Below, in pieces: positions 36,873-49,700 of a stretch of DNA of 64,000 bases. Position 1 is the stretch's first letter. Each line of letters begins with the position of its first letter. This DNA comes from Tomocerus qinae. Lineage: Eukaryota > Arthropoda > Collembola > Entomobryomorpha > Tomoceridae. The DNA lies in NCBI GenBank assembly GCA_020055645.1, contig CM034546.1:90458001-90522000 (forward strand), in the 5' to 3' direction. A program made the translations under genes and the position numbers. The notes under the pieces were generated by a model. The model did not search any database. It was not told the DNA's origin and saw only the letters and a list, made by a program, of their open reading frames with translations.

Positions 36873-38933
36873 CTGTAATCAGAAAAGAAAAGACGAATAA
36901 TATCAAATCAATTGAGCTTCAAAAAAATCCATTAGAAGTAATCGAAGGTATAAGCAATTGTCGCAGTACAAGATTTTCCTCTTTCGAGGTTCTCATTCCT
37001 AGTATTACCATCATAGATAGAAATAAGTACACTTCTACTGTACAGAACTGCTACATGCCATATGTCACATGTACTCTGGAAGTCATTTGATTCATTGCGG
37101 AAACGCATTTGTTATATCCAACAGTCCATAGGGGAGTGCAAGAAAAGTCTGACCAGATTAATGTATTTCCTACAGCAGGAAATGTCCCCTAATGGAAAAA
37201 TTACTATTCCTGGATTTCTTCTAGACATAAAACATATAAAAGGTGGGAGTTCTTTTACCACACTGATTTTGAATCACTTATTTCTAAACAGAAAAGATGC
37301 ATCTTTCCTTGATTGAGAACATTTTTAGAGCAAAGTGGAAAACTGATTGAAATTCTGAATAACTGCAACGATCCAACCCAAAGCAGGTATACTTGCATAC
37401 AGATACTGTATTAAACTTATCCGTAATAGCAGGAAAGAGGATGAAAGTTTTCCTTCCCAAGAAAAATCGTTGTTCTTACACAGTATAAATCTCGTCAATT
37501 TAAATTCCCAGTATTTACCAATTGAGATTTTCCCTAGGCCACTTTGTATGTGTAGTGTACGTTGAAAAGAAGGTGGAAACTCAAGTAAAATAGAGAGAAG
37601 CAGTCATGACACGACTAAAGCAAAAGAAGTCTGCCAGTGAGTGCTGAACTGAACTGTTCAATGTTAATTCAAATGCCCGTGTGGTCTTGTAGCTCGTAGG
37701 CATGCATTTGTCGCTTGTCTCTCTTCCCATTGCCATTATTATGCAAGTTGGGCTAGAATTTGCGTTTTCCTTCCTTTTCCACGAGTATAGAATGTACTAC
37801 ACTAGTATATGTAACGAACACTAACTAAGTAAATGTGAGTCAAGTCTTGAAAACCTGGAAAGACACAGGCTGGTGCTTCTAGTATATTACTATGTGTGCA
37901 TGTGATAGTAAGAAGTATAGAGTGAATGTCGTGATTGTGAGTATACAGAGAAAGACAAATGTGTCGTGTCAAGCACATATGCAAGGTGCATTAGCCGAAT
38001 CTCAAAACTGTTTCAACTCAAATGGAGAAAACTGGAGAAGGCAATCAGCTTGAAATATCGAGATGCTACCCACCGATAATTTCCCATTTACGTGACAAAT
38101 TGGTTGACAATTCTCCTCTCCTCGCCTTTTTATATTGTCATTGTCCCAATTTACAGATTTACGGGATTTTTGGACATTCTGCAGTTCTTGAATAAAAATT
38201 AGTGCAATTATGTAATAATGGTGTGGTTTCTCCATGGAAGTATCCTCTTAAGATATTAATGACAGTGCTAAGGGGAGGGAGGAATTGTACCGCATCGCTG
38301 CTTTTTCCTTTTCAATTGTCTGCTGAGAGATTGAGGTTCAAACTACTCTTACTATAGAGCCGAAGAAAGTAAAAGCCAACGAATCAGTGGTATCTGCTAC
38401 AAGCAATATAAATAGGAAAGGCCGTTTCTTGTAAATATGACCCGAAAGAAACAAGACCTTGTTGTAGTTTTTGCTAAAAGTTTGTTTTATGATCAAGCTA
38501 TCACGAGATAAATCATCTGAACCAAATTACTTAGCAGATGCACGATTTTATATGAAACTTATTATAGGGAGTATTATACTAACTAACAAAGATGGATCTA
38601 CAACTTATGTGATTCCATATCGTTTCCACCCGTTTCACTAGCCTCTTAGCCAACATCACCACCCTGTATCAAAACCATTCTGTGTAACCACCCCGTTACT
38701 CTTACCAAAGGGTCTATTAAACCAGGCAGAGTGAAGGAGACTAAATGGTGACCTTTTTGTTTCTTTCCCCTTTAAAATACCCCAGAAGGGGGAGTAATCA
38801 AAATTGGAATATTTTTCTAATACCATTAGCTTGGAGAAGAGAATTTTCAAACTTAGACTAAGTAGTATTTTTGTAATCATTGCACAGCATGTAATACATT
38901 TCTAAATTATTAGAGTTATTACCTAGCCACAAC
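36873..38933. other. Upstream of TkR, no gene recognised
   Basis: A TkR leader exon and promoter should lie in or beyond this stretch because the first coding exon begins at a splice acceptor. I cannot place them. Confidence 0.4.
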
Positions 38934-39069
38934 AATTTTGGTTTGAATAGAGATCGAAAACAAGGGGAATCAATGTAAGAGAACAATACCAGCTTCCATT
39001 CACTGAGTCTAACAAAAGGTGTACTTGACTCATTCGAGTCGGTTTTCGATCTCTATTCAAACTAAAATT
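38934..39069. repeat. Fold-back repeat, 28-bp arms
   Basis: Arms at 38934-38961 and 39042-39069 are inverted copies with one mismatch (AATTTTGGTTTGAATAGAG against AATTTTAGTTTGAATAGAG). The 80-bp spacer is unrelated. No target duplication was found. Confidence 0.75.
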
Positions 39070-40429
39070 AGGACTACTATGCATGGGGTGGTAAAGCAAA
39101 GGGGAGATATTGCACCAGTTAACTGGTGTTGGTGGCTGGCTCTCAGTGTTGCAGGAAGGTGAAGAGAAGAGTTGATAATACGTTACATAGCTAAAGTTAG
39201 GAATAGAAATAAACAGAAAGAGAGAAGATATTGCTGTATGTATTTAACTTCAAAGAGATACTCAGAACTGTTTTTTCTTGATGTTACGGTAGCGCAGCGA
39301 ACAGAGAGTGGAGGTATTCTCTTGCGTCAAATAAAATCAAGCAAATCTGTATCATGTAAAAATACCTACTAACATGGATTACAAACATTGTGATAACAGT
39401 GTGATATGCAGTATAATAACATGATATTATTTACCTACCTATTTCCTTTGTTTTGCCTACATTGGATTGACGTATCTTTAGTTTATACCATGCATCAAGA
39501 TTTATGAATCCAACTTTAAGTGTACATTATTATAACTATAACTGACTAAACGACCAAGTCTGATCAGAAACACAAGTCCTCATAATCTAATGTTTACTTT
39601 TCCTAATATATAAAGGCGTTTTGCCAATTCCAGCGATGCCTTGAAAGAAAAAAGCAAGATTTCTACGTTTTTGCAGTTTGTATTGGCATCGCAATGCAAA
39701 CGGAATGCGATGAAAAGTAGGCTGAGGATGGAAGGTTGGTCTAGTGAGGGAGAATGCAAGGAGAAAGCTATAATATCTGTTTAATACAAATATAATAACA
39801 CGAAGTGACTATAAATCCCTTAAATACATTTCATCACACTTTTATTGCCACTGTCAGCATGTGGGAATTTTCTCTTGACAAGAATGGAATAAAATGAAAA
39901 GGATTCCGTTAAAAAACCCCATCCGTAAGTGTAGCAAAATTGAGGAACGTAAATTGTGATATATACGTATGCTAAGCTTGTTTTGACTTTGCATTGTGAC
40001 AAAATAGTACTCTGTGAATAAAGCATAAATAAATAATATAAACTTGACTAACCTAAATGCGGGATATGAATGTTTGTTTACATTATTATTTAAAATTGGA
40101 CAGGCACTGCGTATATCAACGGTAACGGCCTAGAGAAAGCATCGCGTAGTCTACGAAGTGTCAACCGAAATATCCTGAGAATATCTAAGATATGCACATC
40201 TTTCGTGCATGTTATATTCATATCTTGTAAATTATTAGTCAATCTTAATGGTAAATAGTAAACTTTGACCAAACCACGATAAAAGAAAATCGTCAGTTTT
40301 TCTTCCGTAAATAAATGTTGGATATTATTGAAGTCCTGCCCTGAATGATGCAGGGAGAAGGAGACAGAATTGAAATAAATAAATAAGAACTTCAAATAGA
40401 AAGCCAGTAGGATATAGCTTGAAATAGGG
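39070..40429. other. Intergenic, nothing recognised
   Basis: AT-rich DNA without coding or repeat structure that I can support. Confidence 0.5.
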
Positions 40430-40705
40430 TATACGTATAAATGTTGCAGGAAATTTGTACAGACCAGATATATTCAAAATGCCTAGGATATACATAAAGT
40501 GAAAACCCAAAATTTTGATTTTTAACCAACCTAACCCAATTTAAATCAATCAAACTTACATGAAATTACATTAGAGAGCAACAAGTTATTTTAAATTAGG
40601 TTTGGCTTGTTAAAATCATAATTTTGGCTTTTCACTTAATGTATATCCTAGGCATTTTGCATATGATCGGTCTGTACATACTTCCTGTAACATATATATC
40701 ATATG
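40430..40705. repeat. Fold-back element with arms of about 115 bp
   Basis: The left arm (about 40430-40545) and right arm (about 40590-40705) are imperfect inverted copies. Shared blocks include TGTACAGACC, CAAAATGCCTAGGATATACAT and AAGTGAAAA. The termini are diverged and no target duplication is clear. It resembles a MITE without coding capacity. Confidence 0.75.
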
Positions 40706-43700
40706 TAACAATAGTAAGGAACTGGCACATGTTTCAATGAGGCCAATATTAACTAGAAATGAAAAGAAGTCTGGAGTAGTTACAATATATGTAACAGTAG
40801 CAATGCATGCAATATTTATCCAAGGCAGATAAAGCAGCAGACCAAACCAGCGAAACCGTAACAAAGCTAATATAACACAATAAAACATGTTAACTCACTT
40901 CTTTGAGAAATCCTATCGTTCGAAGCTCTAACAGAGAAGCAATGAAAGAAAAGATTTGGTTGGAGTAGAAAGCTAAGAGATTTCTCTTTTTTCTCGTTTG
41001 TTTGTTTTTCTTACGATTAAGAGGAAATGGGGAAGAAAGAGTAGGAAATGTTGTATTGACATCCTAAAGGGCTATTAGCTCTGGCATTGAAACTCTCCTT
41101 TATATTTATACCGTTTGGAGTACCTTTTCCTAAATAAGTGAGCTAACCAAAGGATCAAGTCGTCAAAATCTATTGTACGAACTTCGAATGGAACTTTTCA
41201 ACAAAAATAACACGTATTTTATTAACAAGGCTGCGAACATATAGGAGAATATAATTAGAGTTATTCGCATCGGTTAACCGAAAACACAAAGTGTGTGTAG
41301 ACTGCCTATTTAGGTACGAGTCTTTTATTGTAGAGATAGTCAATTGTACAGCATCTACAGTTAGTAATCATTAAATAGATATGAATTGAGGAAATTCGTT
41401 AAAATAATCATAATATTTGTTGCCAGTATTTATAAATAATTTGGCGAATGATAGCTCTCTTGTAACCCTGAGCCATGATAAATGATATTAATAGCATTTG
41501 GGATTCGATAAGCGGGAAAGTAGTCGATCGTTGGAAACAGTTTCTAATGAATAATAAAACATGCCCTTTAAGATAAGAAAGTAATGATGGTAGCATTAAG
41601 GATGACAAGGAATCGAAAGAAAAATGAGCCATTTGATAACAAATTCTTGTCATTGCTTTCCCATCATTAACATTTATAAGCCATGAGAATTGCAGTTTAA
41701 GACGTGACAGTAGAGGAAACCCTCAAGTTATTCCCCAATCTAGTAATCGTCTAGGACAAACAGCTCGTTTCTATCACGTTTGGCTCCGGATGAAAAAGAA
41801 GGATGAGTCGGATGAAAAAGTAACGATCTGTAACGATTCCTATATAAGCTCAAAAGTCCTTTCTTCTGCCGTGAATTCGAGAACGCATAGTACTTTAATT
41901 CTTTTAAGCATCTAAAGGCTAAAAGAAAGTTTATTCGGGTTCCCTATTAATGTCAGCTCTCTGTTCGTAGACCACGAAAAATGATTATCGCAGGATCGTG
42001 CATAGTAACTAGATCCATTAAGTACACCTGTTCAAATTCTTTGTTTTATTCCTACAGTTATAGCATGCTAAGTATGCATTCCTACATTTAATAGCTTACA
42101 ATAGATATTAAGTCGAATTTAGTAGTCCGACCCAGTCCGAATAGACTAATCTGATGTTTAAACTAGTTTAAAGCAGGTGACTGGGCTAGAATTTATGAAT
42201 GACTACATTATAATTAGCGTCATTTGGATTGTAGCACCGCTGCTGCGCAGAATAATGTCAATTTTTAAATGCAAAAATCCATCTTTACATGTCTCATTCA
42301 TGTACCAACTGTTTGCAATTGAAATGTGCATTCTTTTGTACAGAGAGGTTAAGATGTCATGCGACGATCTTGTATAAAAATTTCAGGATTCAATAGTGTA
42401 ATAAGAATTTACAATAATATTACCTTATCAGTATTCATTCATAAACCAAGAGCGAATGTGAACCTGACTGTGCCCTTTGTGGTCGTCTTCACTATTTGCT
42501 GTAGTGGTCCAGTGAATGAATACTATCATCTTCCATAATGCATTGCTTGCATTTTACATTGAGCTTAACTTAGCTGAGTCAATAACAAACATTACCATTA
42601 AGCACTTCAGTTTCCGAAATGCTATTATTTATTATTTTATGTTATTTTGCACTTTACTCACAGAGCGATGAATGGCAATTGAGATACTTAGACCAATTCA
42701 GGTTTATGATGCATTTAATAAGTAATTGAAGCAATATTACAGCATACACAATACTACTCCCAACACAGCTCACTAAGCTAAGTACATCAACTGATACAAT
42801 GTAAAGTTAAGTGGCTTAATTTTCAAAGAAGGATGCCGTTTGTGTGGCCAAGGACAGAAGGGCAAAAGGGGACAATAACAGCATTATTTATTTATGCATG
42901 AATTGCTAAATTATTACCATATGATGTCCTTCTGTGCGGGTTTTACGTATTTCCTCTAACTGGCTTATATTAATGGCTGTGACGTCCAGGAACATTCTAT
43001 ATATTTCTTTTAGATTAGGCCTTTAAATTAATTATTAGAATTATTAATAAATGAATTTACTAACCTACATAGGCTTCAAAATTTTAATATTTTAGATTGA
43101 ATATACAGTTTTCTATTTAATTTAAGCTCTTCCGAAATTCAATTCTGTTATGTCAAGGAAATTGATGTCCAAGCAATGCACAGTAATTAATTTTTTGACA
43201 ATAAAAGCTAACGCATAATGTAAGCGGACGAAACTGAGGTAATAAAAAACTTGTAAAACATAAGACTAAAAAGACTGACAGTGAAGGGAATCTAAAATGG
43301 TAGGAGACAAGCGGTTAAAGGTGGAATAGCTTAGAAATCCGTGAAAGAGTGAGGACAACACGAACTGTTGTAATAATATTACTGGAGAAAACTGGAATTG
43401 AAAAGGAGTCTAGTCTGCTGATAGAAAGATAGGCACAAATACAAGTTTACTTACTGTTTGAGGCACAGCTAAGTGTGTAAGATTTTTGTTAGGTAGACTT
43501 GTTTCTTTTCACTGTTAGTGTCGAGTCGAGTATGGCAGGAAAAGAGACTGGCAATAATAATAATAATATGGTTTTGACAAGACAGGAGAGGACAGAAATG
43601 TACTTCAGCACTTGAGACTTGGAGTACACGGTATCAAATGTCCAATTCTCATCTTGGTTACTGCGTGCACACAAAACAAGAGATAAGGGAAGGAAGGAGC

Positions 43701-46700
43701 CGAAGCAGAAGTAACACTGAAATGCATTCTCCTTGTCGTCATCGTGTCTTAAGAGATACATAGACAAGCTGCTGGTTGGAAAGTACCTAACGTAGAAAGA
43801 AGCAATACAAATGAGTAAAGGATGCTGACAGAAGGAAAGTTTAAAGATTTCTCCCTTGAAAATAATATAATACATAACGCTATTGTGTGTATAAGCAGAG
43901 CAGTGCATGTGATACAATAAGCGTCCGATTTTCTGTGGAAACGTAAGGGAGAAACTGAGTTTCTCCGTTAAAAGTTATTTCCACAGAGTTTACAAGCTTG
44001 AATTGTTCCCATTAATCATGATGTGGTGGTTTGGTTTTAGTTTGACCCAACTCGGCTTCCTTCACTTGCCTCTCTTCTATTTTCCTTTCCCAACATGCAG
44101 GGTACCACCGCTGACAAAGTACAGATACTTATATTTGGCTGACGTAAGTTGTTCTTGTTAGACTACGCCATGATCATGATGTTTGTTTGTGTTGTGCTTA
44201 ATGCTACATTAAGTAAGGTGGTCTGATTTTGAATTTCAGAAAATATTCCTACCTTAATATATTTCCAATATGAAAAGCAGACATTCGGAAAACTTAATAT
44301 CAATAAGCTTAGCGTTTCAATTTGTACTTTTGTAAACAGAGTCTCGATTTCCTTCGATTTCCCCTTTCCCTTCAAATATTTAATTACACTGGATTTTCAT
44401 TGTCTTGCAAGGGAAAGCGTGCACGCGCGTGATCTAACTTTGGAAAACTACCAGAAAATTCATTAGGAACTTTATTCTTGCAGAATTGAAAGGAAAATGA
44501 AGTGTCTCTCTTTACACAGGAATTATGAAGATGGATATCTTTAAGAATTGAATTGAACACAAAGATCTGGTTCCACATGGAGAAGAAACTTTAACTAGAA
44601 AGGTTCTAAGTACTAAATAAATACAACAGAAAATTAAGAATTATCTTAAAACTAACAGAAAATGTGTCCTTCATTCTTCTTTCTTAAACTTTAATACACT
44701 TCAAGGTTCCATACATATTTATTGTACCTTCCATTATATAATTTACACTTAAGTCGTCCCGAAATGCAACATTATGTGTTTTCTCCAGTAACTAGCACAT
44801 ATAACTACAAAGGAACCGGTACTACTTAATAAATATTATTCCATTAACAGCTATCTTGAATTGCTTACCTTAAAGTACTAAATATGTTACAATTACTGGC
44901 AATGCTTCGACGACACAAGGAGGGCTGACTACATAGAATCCCTATTTCATTGTTTGCTTCTTCTTTCTTTCCCGAATGCTTGCTGCTGCTGTGTTAAAAT
45001 AGACTGCACAGTGGCTTAAGCATATGGTCAATATAGTAAATAATGTGCTACAGGCCTTCTTCCCATTCTACATTAATTCGCGTCGCTTTGCCACTGGATT
45101 CTCATTTATTTTGTGTATTCCGCAAATTATTTGTTCATTTATAGGTAGCTAAATAAGTAAGTACATGCTGCTGCTGTAAACTAATCAACTTCCCTTTCGT
45201 AGTACCTTATTCAATTTATCTCCTTTTCTATTCCCTTGTGCATTGCTGCATTTCGGGGAGCTTTTGTAGCCTTTGGCTGGATAAATAATTAACTTCATAC
45301 TGACAATTTATCTGTTCATAATGCCTAATTAATTTCAAATGTGGTCCCAGCATACACTCGCATATTGTAATTTAAGCGATAAAGAAAATCCGATTCTATG
45401 TTTTCATTTGTCTAAATCATGTAGGTCCATCAATGTAATTAAATAATACCTTTTCGTTGTACATTCAAATGCTTGATATTTTAATACTGATGTTAATCGA
45501 TAGCTACGAAGTTTATAAACTCACCACAATGTTTCTTAGTGAACTAATTCACTTGTCTCATAAGCAGACACAAATACTTTTTCATGGACCTGATTTCAAG
45601 ATTTTGTGATCCGTGACGAGTGTGAAGTGATTCTACGCCAAAGGCAGTATGATTTGCTGGCATTCAACTCAAAATTCTGCACGTTATAACTAAGTATGAT
45701 GTAGGATGTGCCAGGGATTTGTAAATCCATCAAAGTAACGAGATAAATCTACAGACAAAATCCCTACTAACGGTATTTCGATGCATTTTACACTTTATTA
45801 TACAGCCATGCGGACATGTGACCCGAAGTAATAAATTCCCACGCAGTTAATATCAGCTTGCTCTTGTCTACGGGCAAGGGAAGTGCATAAATAGGGCTAC
45901 AATTCATAATAATCGTATAACGTGAAAGGCTACATTTCAATTTCACCATAACTTGAGTTTTGAGGTACTCGTTGCCGTACCCTAACCTGTATTACATTAT
46001 CTATTTAATCCTCTTGCCATCTATAAATTATTTTACGTCCCAAATCCACGTTAAATGAACACAGCTTTAAGGATAGCACCGATGCGATAGTTGGAAGGAT
46101 TTGTTTGCTGTACCTGGCTTTTGTAGAGTTCATTTTAGCAGTACAGTTTTGCTACTCACCTGAGTTGTCTCATTATTTTCCAGTATGATATAGTATGCAG
46201 GTAGGTATTATTAACAATTGCTTATAGGTAGATTATTCTATTGTATTTTGGTCCATTATAGTAATAGGGGGCTAAAAGTAGTAAAATGTAGAATAGAACT
46301 GAAAACCCATTGAAATCCAATCTAAGTCGCTGTATTGTCATTTGAAATAGTGCTTTTTGCCTACGCAACCAAACTTATCATTTTGCTTGATTGCTTCACA
46401 TATTATTATCATTTCGGGTAATTATAATTACCAAGTTCTTTATTGATGCCATTGCTACTGCTACTACATTGCTCAGTTAATCGTGGAAAATATGACATCT
46501 AATTGCCTCGCTAATTGCTTATGACATGGTTTGGAGAAGGGCCGCCTGGTAATTATAATGACAGTTTAGAAACATTTTTAAACTAATGATCTAATTTATT
46601 ACTCCTTAGTTTTTTAAATGCATGTAAGAAACCAGTTATATTGACCATCACAAAATCTTCATTGCATACAAGTTTCATCTGAAAAGCAATAATTTGGTGA

Positions 46701-49700
46701 AATAACAACTCTGCCAACGCTGGCACTTCCACAAAAGTGCCCACAAAAGTAGACCAGGAGAAGTAAGAAGGTGTTTAACCTTTACTACTACCTAAATTAA
46801 ATGATGCTATAAAATGTGCGGTAAGAGTCATCTTCCTAAATGTTAACACATTCTTAAATAATAATGAGACAAAAGTTCATTTCCAAGCATGCCCGCATAT
46901 CTTGGAGACAGATTCTACAGATAGATAATGTCTATTGTTAATATTGTCCCTGCTAAGTGGCATTGTAAGTTAAGTAGTGAATGTTGAGTTAGATGAGAGG
47001 GAGTTGGCCGACAAAGACAATAGATAGCAATAAAGAAAGATGAAGCGTAGTGGGTATTAATAGCGATAGCATACTGGAAAGGAGATAAATAGTAGGTCCA
47101 AGTGGCACATCTCCATTAAAGTATTTGGAGTGAGTGAGACAGTCTAAAGGTCAGGTTAGGCCTATATAGAGTCTCAACTTGTAACATTAAAAGATAAACT
47201 GTCTTTGTGCGACTACGGCCGTCGTGGTGGGTAACCCAAGTAGAAGGAGAATGGCTGGTTGGAGTGCTACCCCTAGAAATGGATTTCTGTATTATGACAG
47301 TGATAACTGTACCGTCAAGTCATAAGTAATGAATCCTTTGTCACGGTTGAAGGGTCTCGAATGGGAAGTGTAAGTATTAATGGAGAGCAAGAGTTAGGCC
47401 GGTAAAATACTAGTAATATAATCCATCGAAGCAAATTCAAAGGATTCATTTGCAATCTAAATTTACAATGTTGAGGAGAGTAAAACTGAGGAAGAGAACA
47501 TTGCGGAATTGTTATTAGAACAGCAGCCGATGCTATGTGTACTAAATCTACATAAATAGTTGAGTTACACGCTACCTTTTCCACATAGGGGTATTGTGTA
47601 CATAACATATTGGCATGACAGAACGAACGTGGCACGGGTTCATTTAAGTAGCAGCAGCACCACATCACATAAACACAAGTGTTACGAGAAACAATAGAAG
47701 AACACTGGAGAACAAGAAGGTAATAGCCTAGGTGAGGGGAAAGCCAAAGAGTAAACATAATTTCAAACTCTATACGCCTTATCTTCCAAAATATCTATAA
47801 AGCACATGTAGAGCATTTAGACCCACTCTCGCCCAAGACTTTCTCTCCCAGAAAACTCGCATTTACAATAGAATGCTCTTTAGACTACATCAGTCTGTGT
47901 GCATTATGTTTGCTCCGACCGTTCTCCGTGTGGTACCTACTTAACGGATACTACTATCCTATAGTAGGTGGATATTAAATGTAAATATTCAATAGTACCA
48001 CCACTAGAGTTCAATGGAAAGGCATAGGGTGGCCATTACTAGAAGTTCTATTGTATCAAATTATAAATTTAGCACAAGGCTGAGTCGGGGATGCACAATT
48101 TGTAGATACCTTGTCCAGATAAATACACCTGCCGTAAATGTAAAGTATTGGATGCGAAAGAAAAGGTAATTGGGACGCCAATACACTGACGTGACTTCAT
48201 TTCACAAGAGCAATCGCAATGCATAGCAAACTGCCACCAATATTTACTAATAAGAATATTATGCAAATTGTTCAAGATTTTCCTCGAAGCTCGGGAAGTG
48301 TGGAGAGGAATTTTAATAAGGTTACTATTAAAGCAAATCTCCGCTTTGCCCCGGTATAATCTTTTCCGTTTGTCAGTTTGAGAAAGTCAGATCTGATTAT
48401 TTAAATGTATGCTCTTGAAATCCTTATACACACCATGTAGTAGAGTCACAAGCATGATGAATGTGTATAAACACATAGATCTCATCCTTTATGCCATGGC
48501 TGTTATTTATTACTTAAATCTGGGGTAGGTCTTCTTTTCAGGTATACATACTGCTGAAGCATGATTATCAGGCAAAACAAGGAAGGAAATCACTTGGGCT
48601 GAATAGAAGCTACTATAAAATTATGCAAATATAAGCAAAAGAATTTTTACATGCATACTAAAGACTTTTGGAGACTCACACGAGGTAAACTTTGACTAAG
48701 ACGAGTCTGAGGTATAAAGTGTCACACATTATCATTCTGCATTTAATCATAGGGAATGTGCTGAGGTCTGTATGTACCTTAGAATGAGTGGATACCAACA
48801 ATATGCAGGCAGAGGTGTCTCTTCAGATATATGAAGATATTCGTAGACCGTCGTAGTGCGAAATGAAAGAGTTTCCGAGTCTTTTGAGATAGATAAGTAC
48901 GTACATAAGCCAAAGCAGTTGTGGAGGCAAGCAGGGGCTTCTAACTTCTAACTGTATTACTTATGCATTGTATTTCCTCTTGTGCAGTAGTTGGCAGTAG
49001 AAAAGTAAATCTACGTCTATTGACATCCACTAGCGAGTACCTACTATGTACTAAAGATATAAAAACGTAATGCTTGCATTTTCCAAGTGCTCCTATACAA
49101 GTCAACTCCATTGTGTGTAACTAGAATCGATAGACTCCTTGCTAAGTACATGAGACAGCTAAGTAAGTGTAAGCCAGGCTATACGCAGCCCAAGATAATA
49201 TGGACTACTACTACTGCTTTCAATAACACCCGAGCAGGATCCCCGTTTGAGGAGATGACGATGAAGAAAGGCAACGTGTATTCTTCACGACGTAAGTGAC
49301 TTGACTCTCACTGCACTTGACTATACAGGAATTGCTGTGACGGAACACAACGCCCGGGTTAGACTAAAACACTCTCAGACCCTTCCCGCAGCTCGCACGT
49401 CGTTATTGTTAACTTGAGACTGACTCCGAGACAAGACAAAGAATGTCATCCGTGAAAGTTCCGGTGCTCCGAGGAAAAGGAAAGGAACCTCACAATAACT
49501 CCCGCTCTTAATAGTTTAGTCAAGGGAAGTTAAGGCCACTGATCATTAAGGATGAAAGCTCAATGAATTTCAATCAATCCCTCCTACTACAGCCTCACTC
49601 ACTCGCTCACTCACTCTATCCTGCATTACGTATGGACAACATACACTTCTTTCTTTTTTATCAGCATGCGCTATCCAAAAAAAGAATCTACATTCACTAC

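Noticed and set aside
43489-43917. 142-codon minus-strand open frame
   Set aside because: No recognised domain, no partner exons with matching phases, and composition of chance AT-rich sequence.
47315-47758. 147-codon minus-strand open frame, Cys- and Leu-rich
   Set aside because: No motif or splice partner; the Cys do not form a pattern I know.
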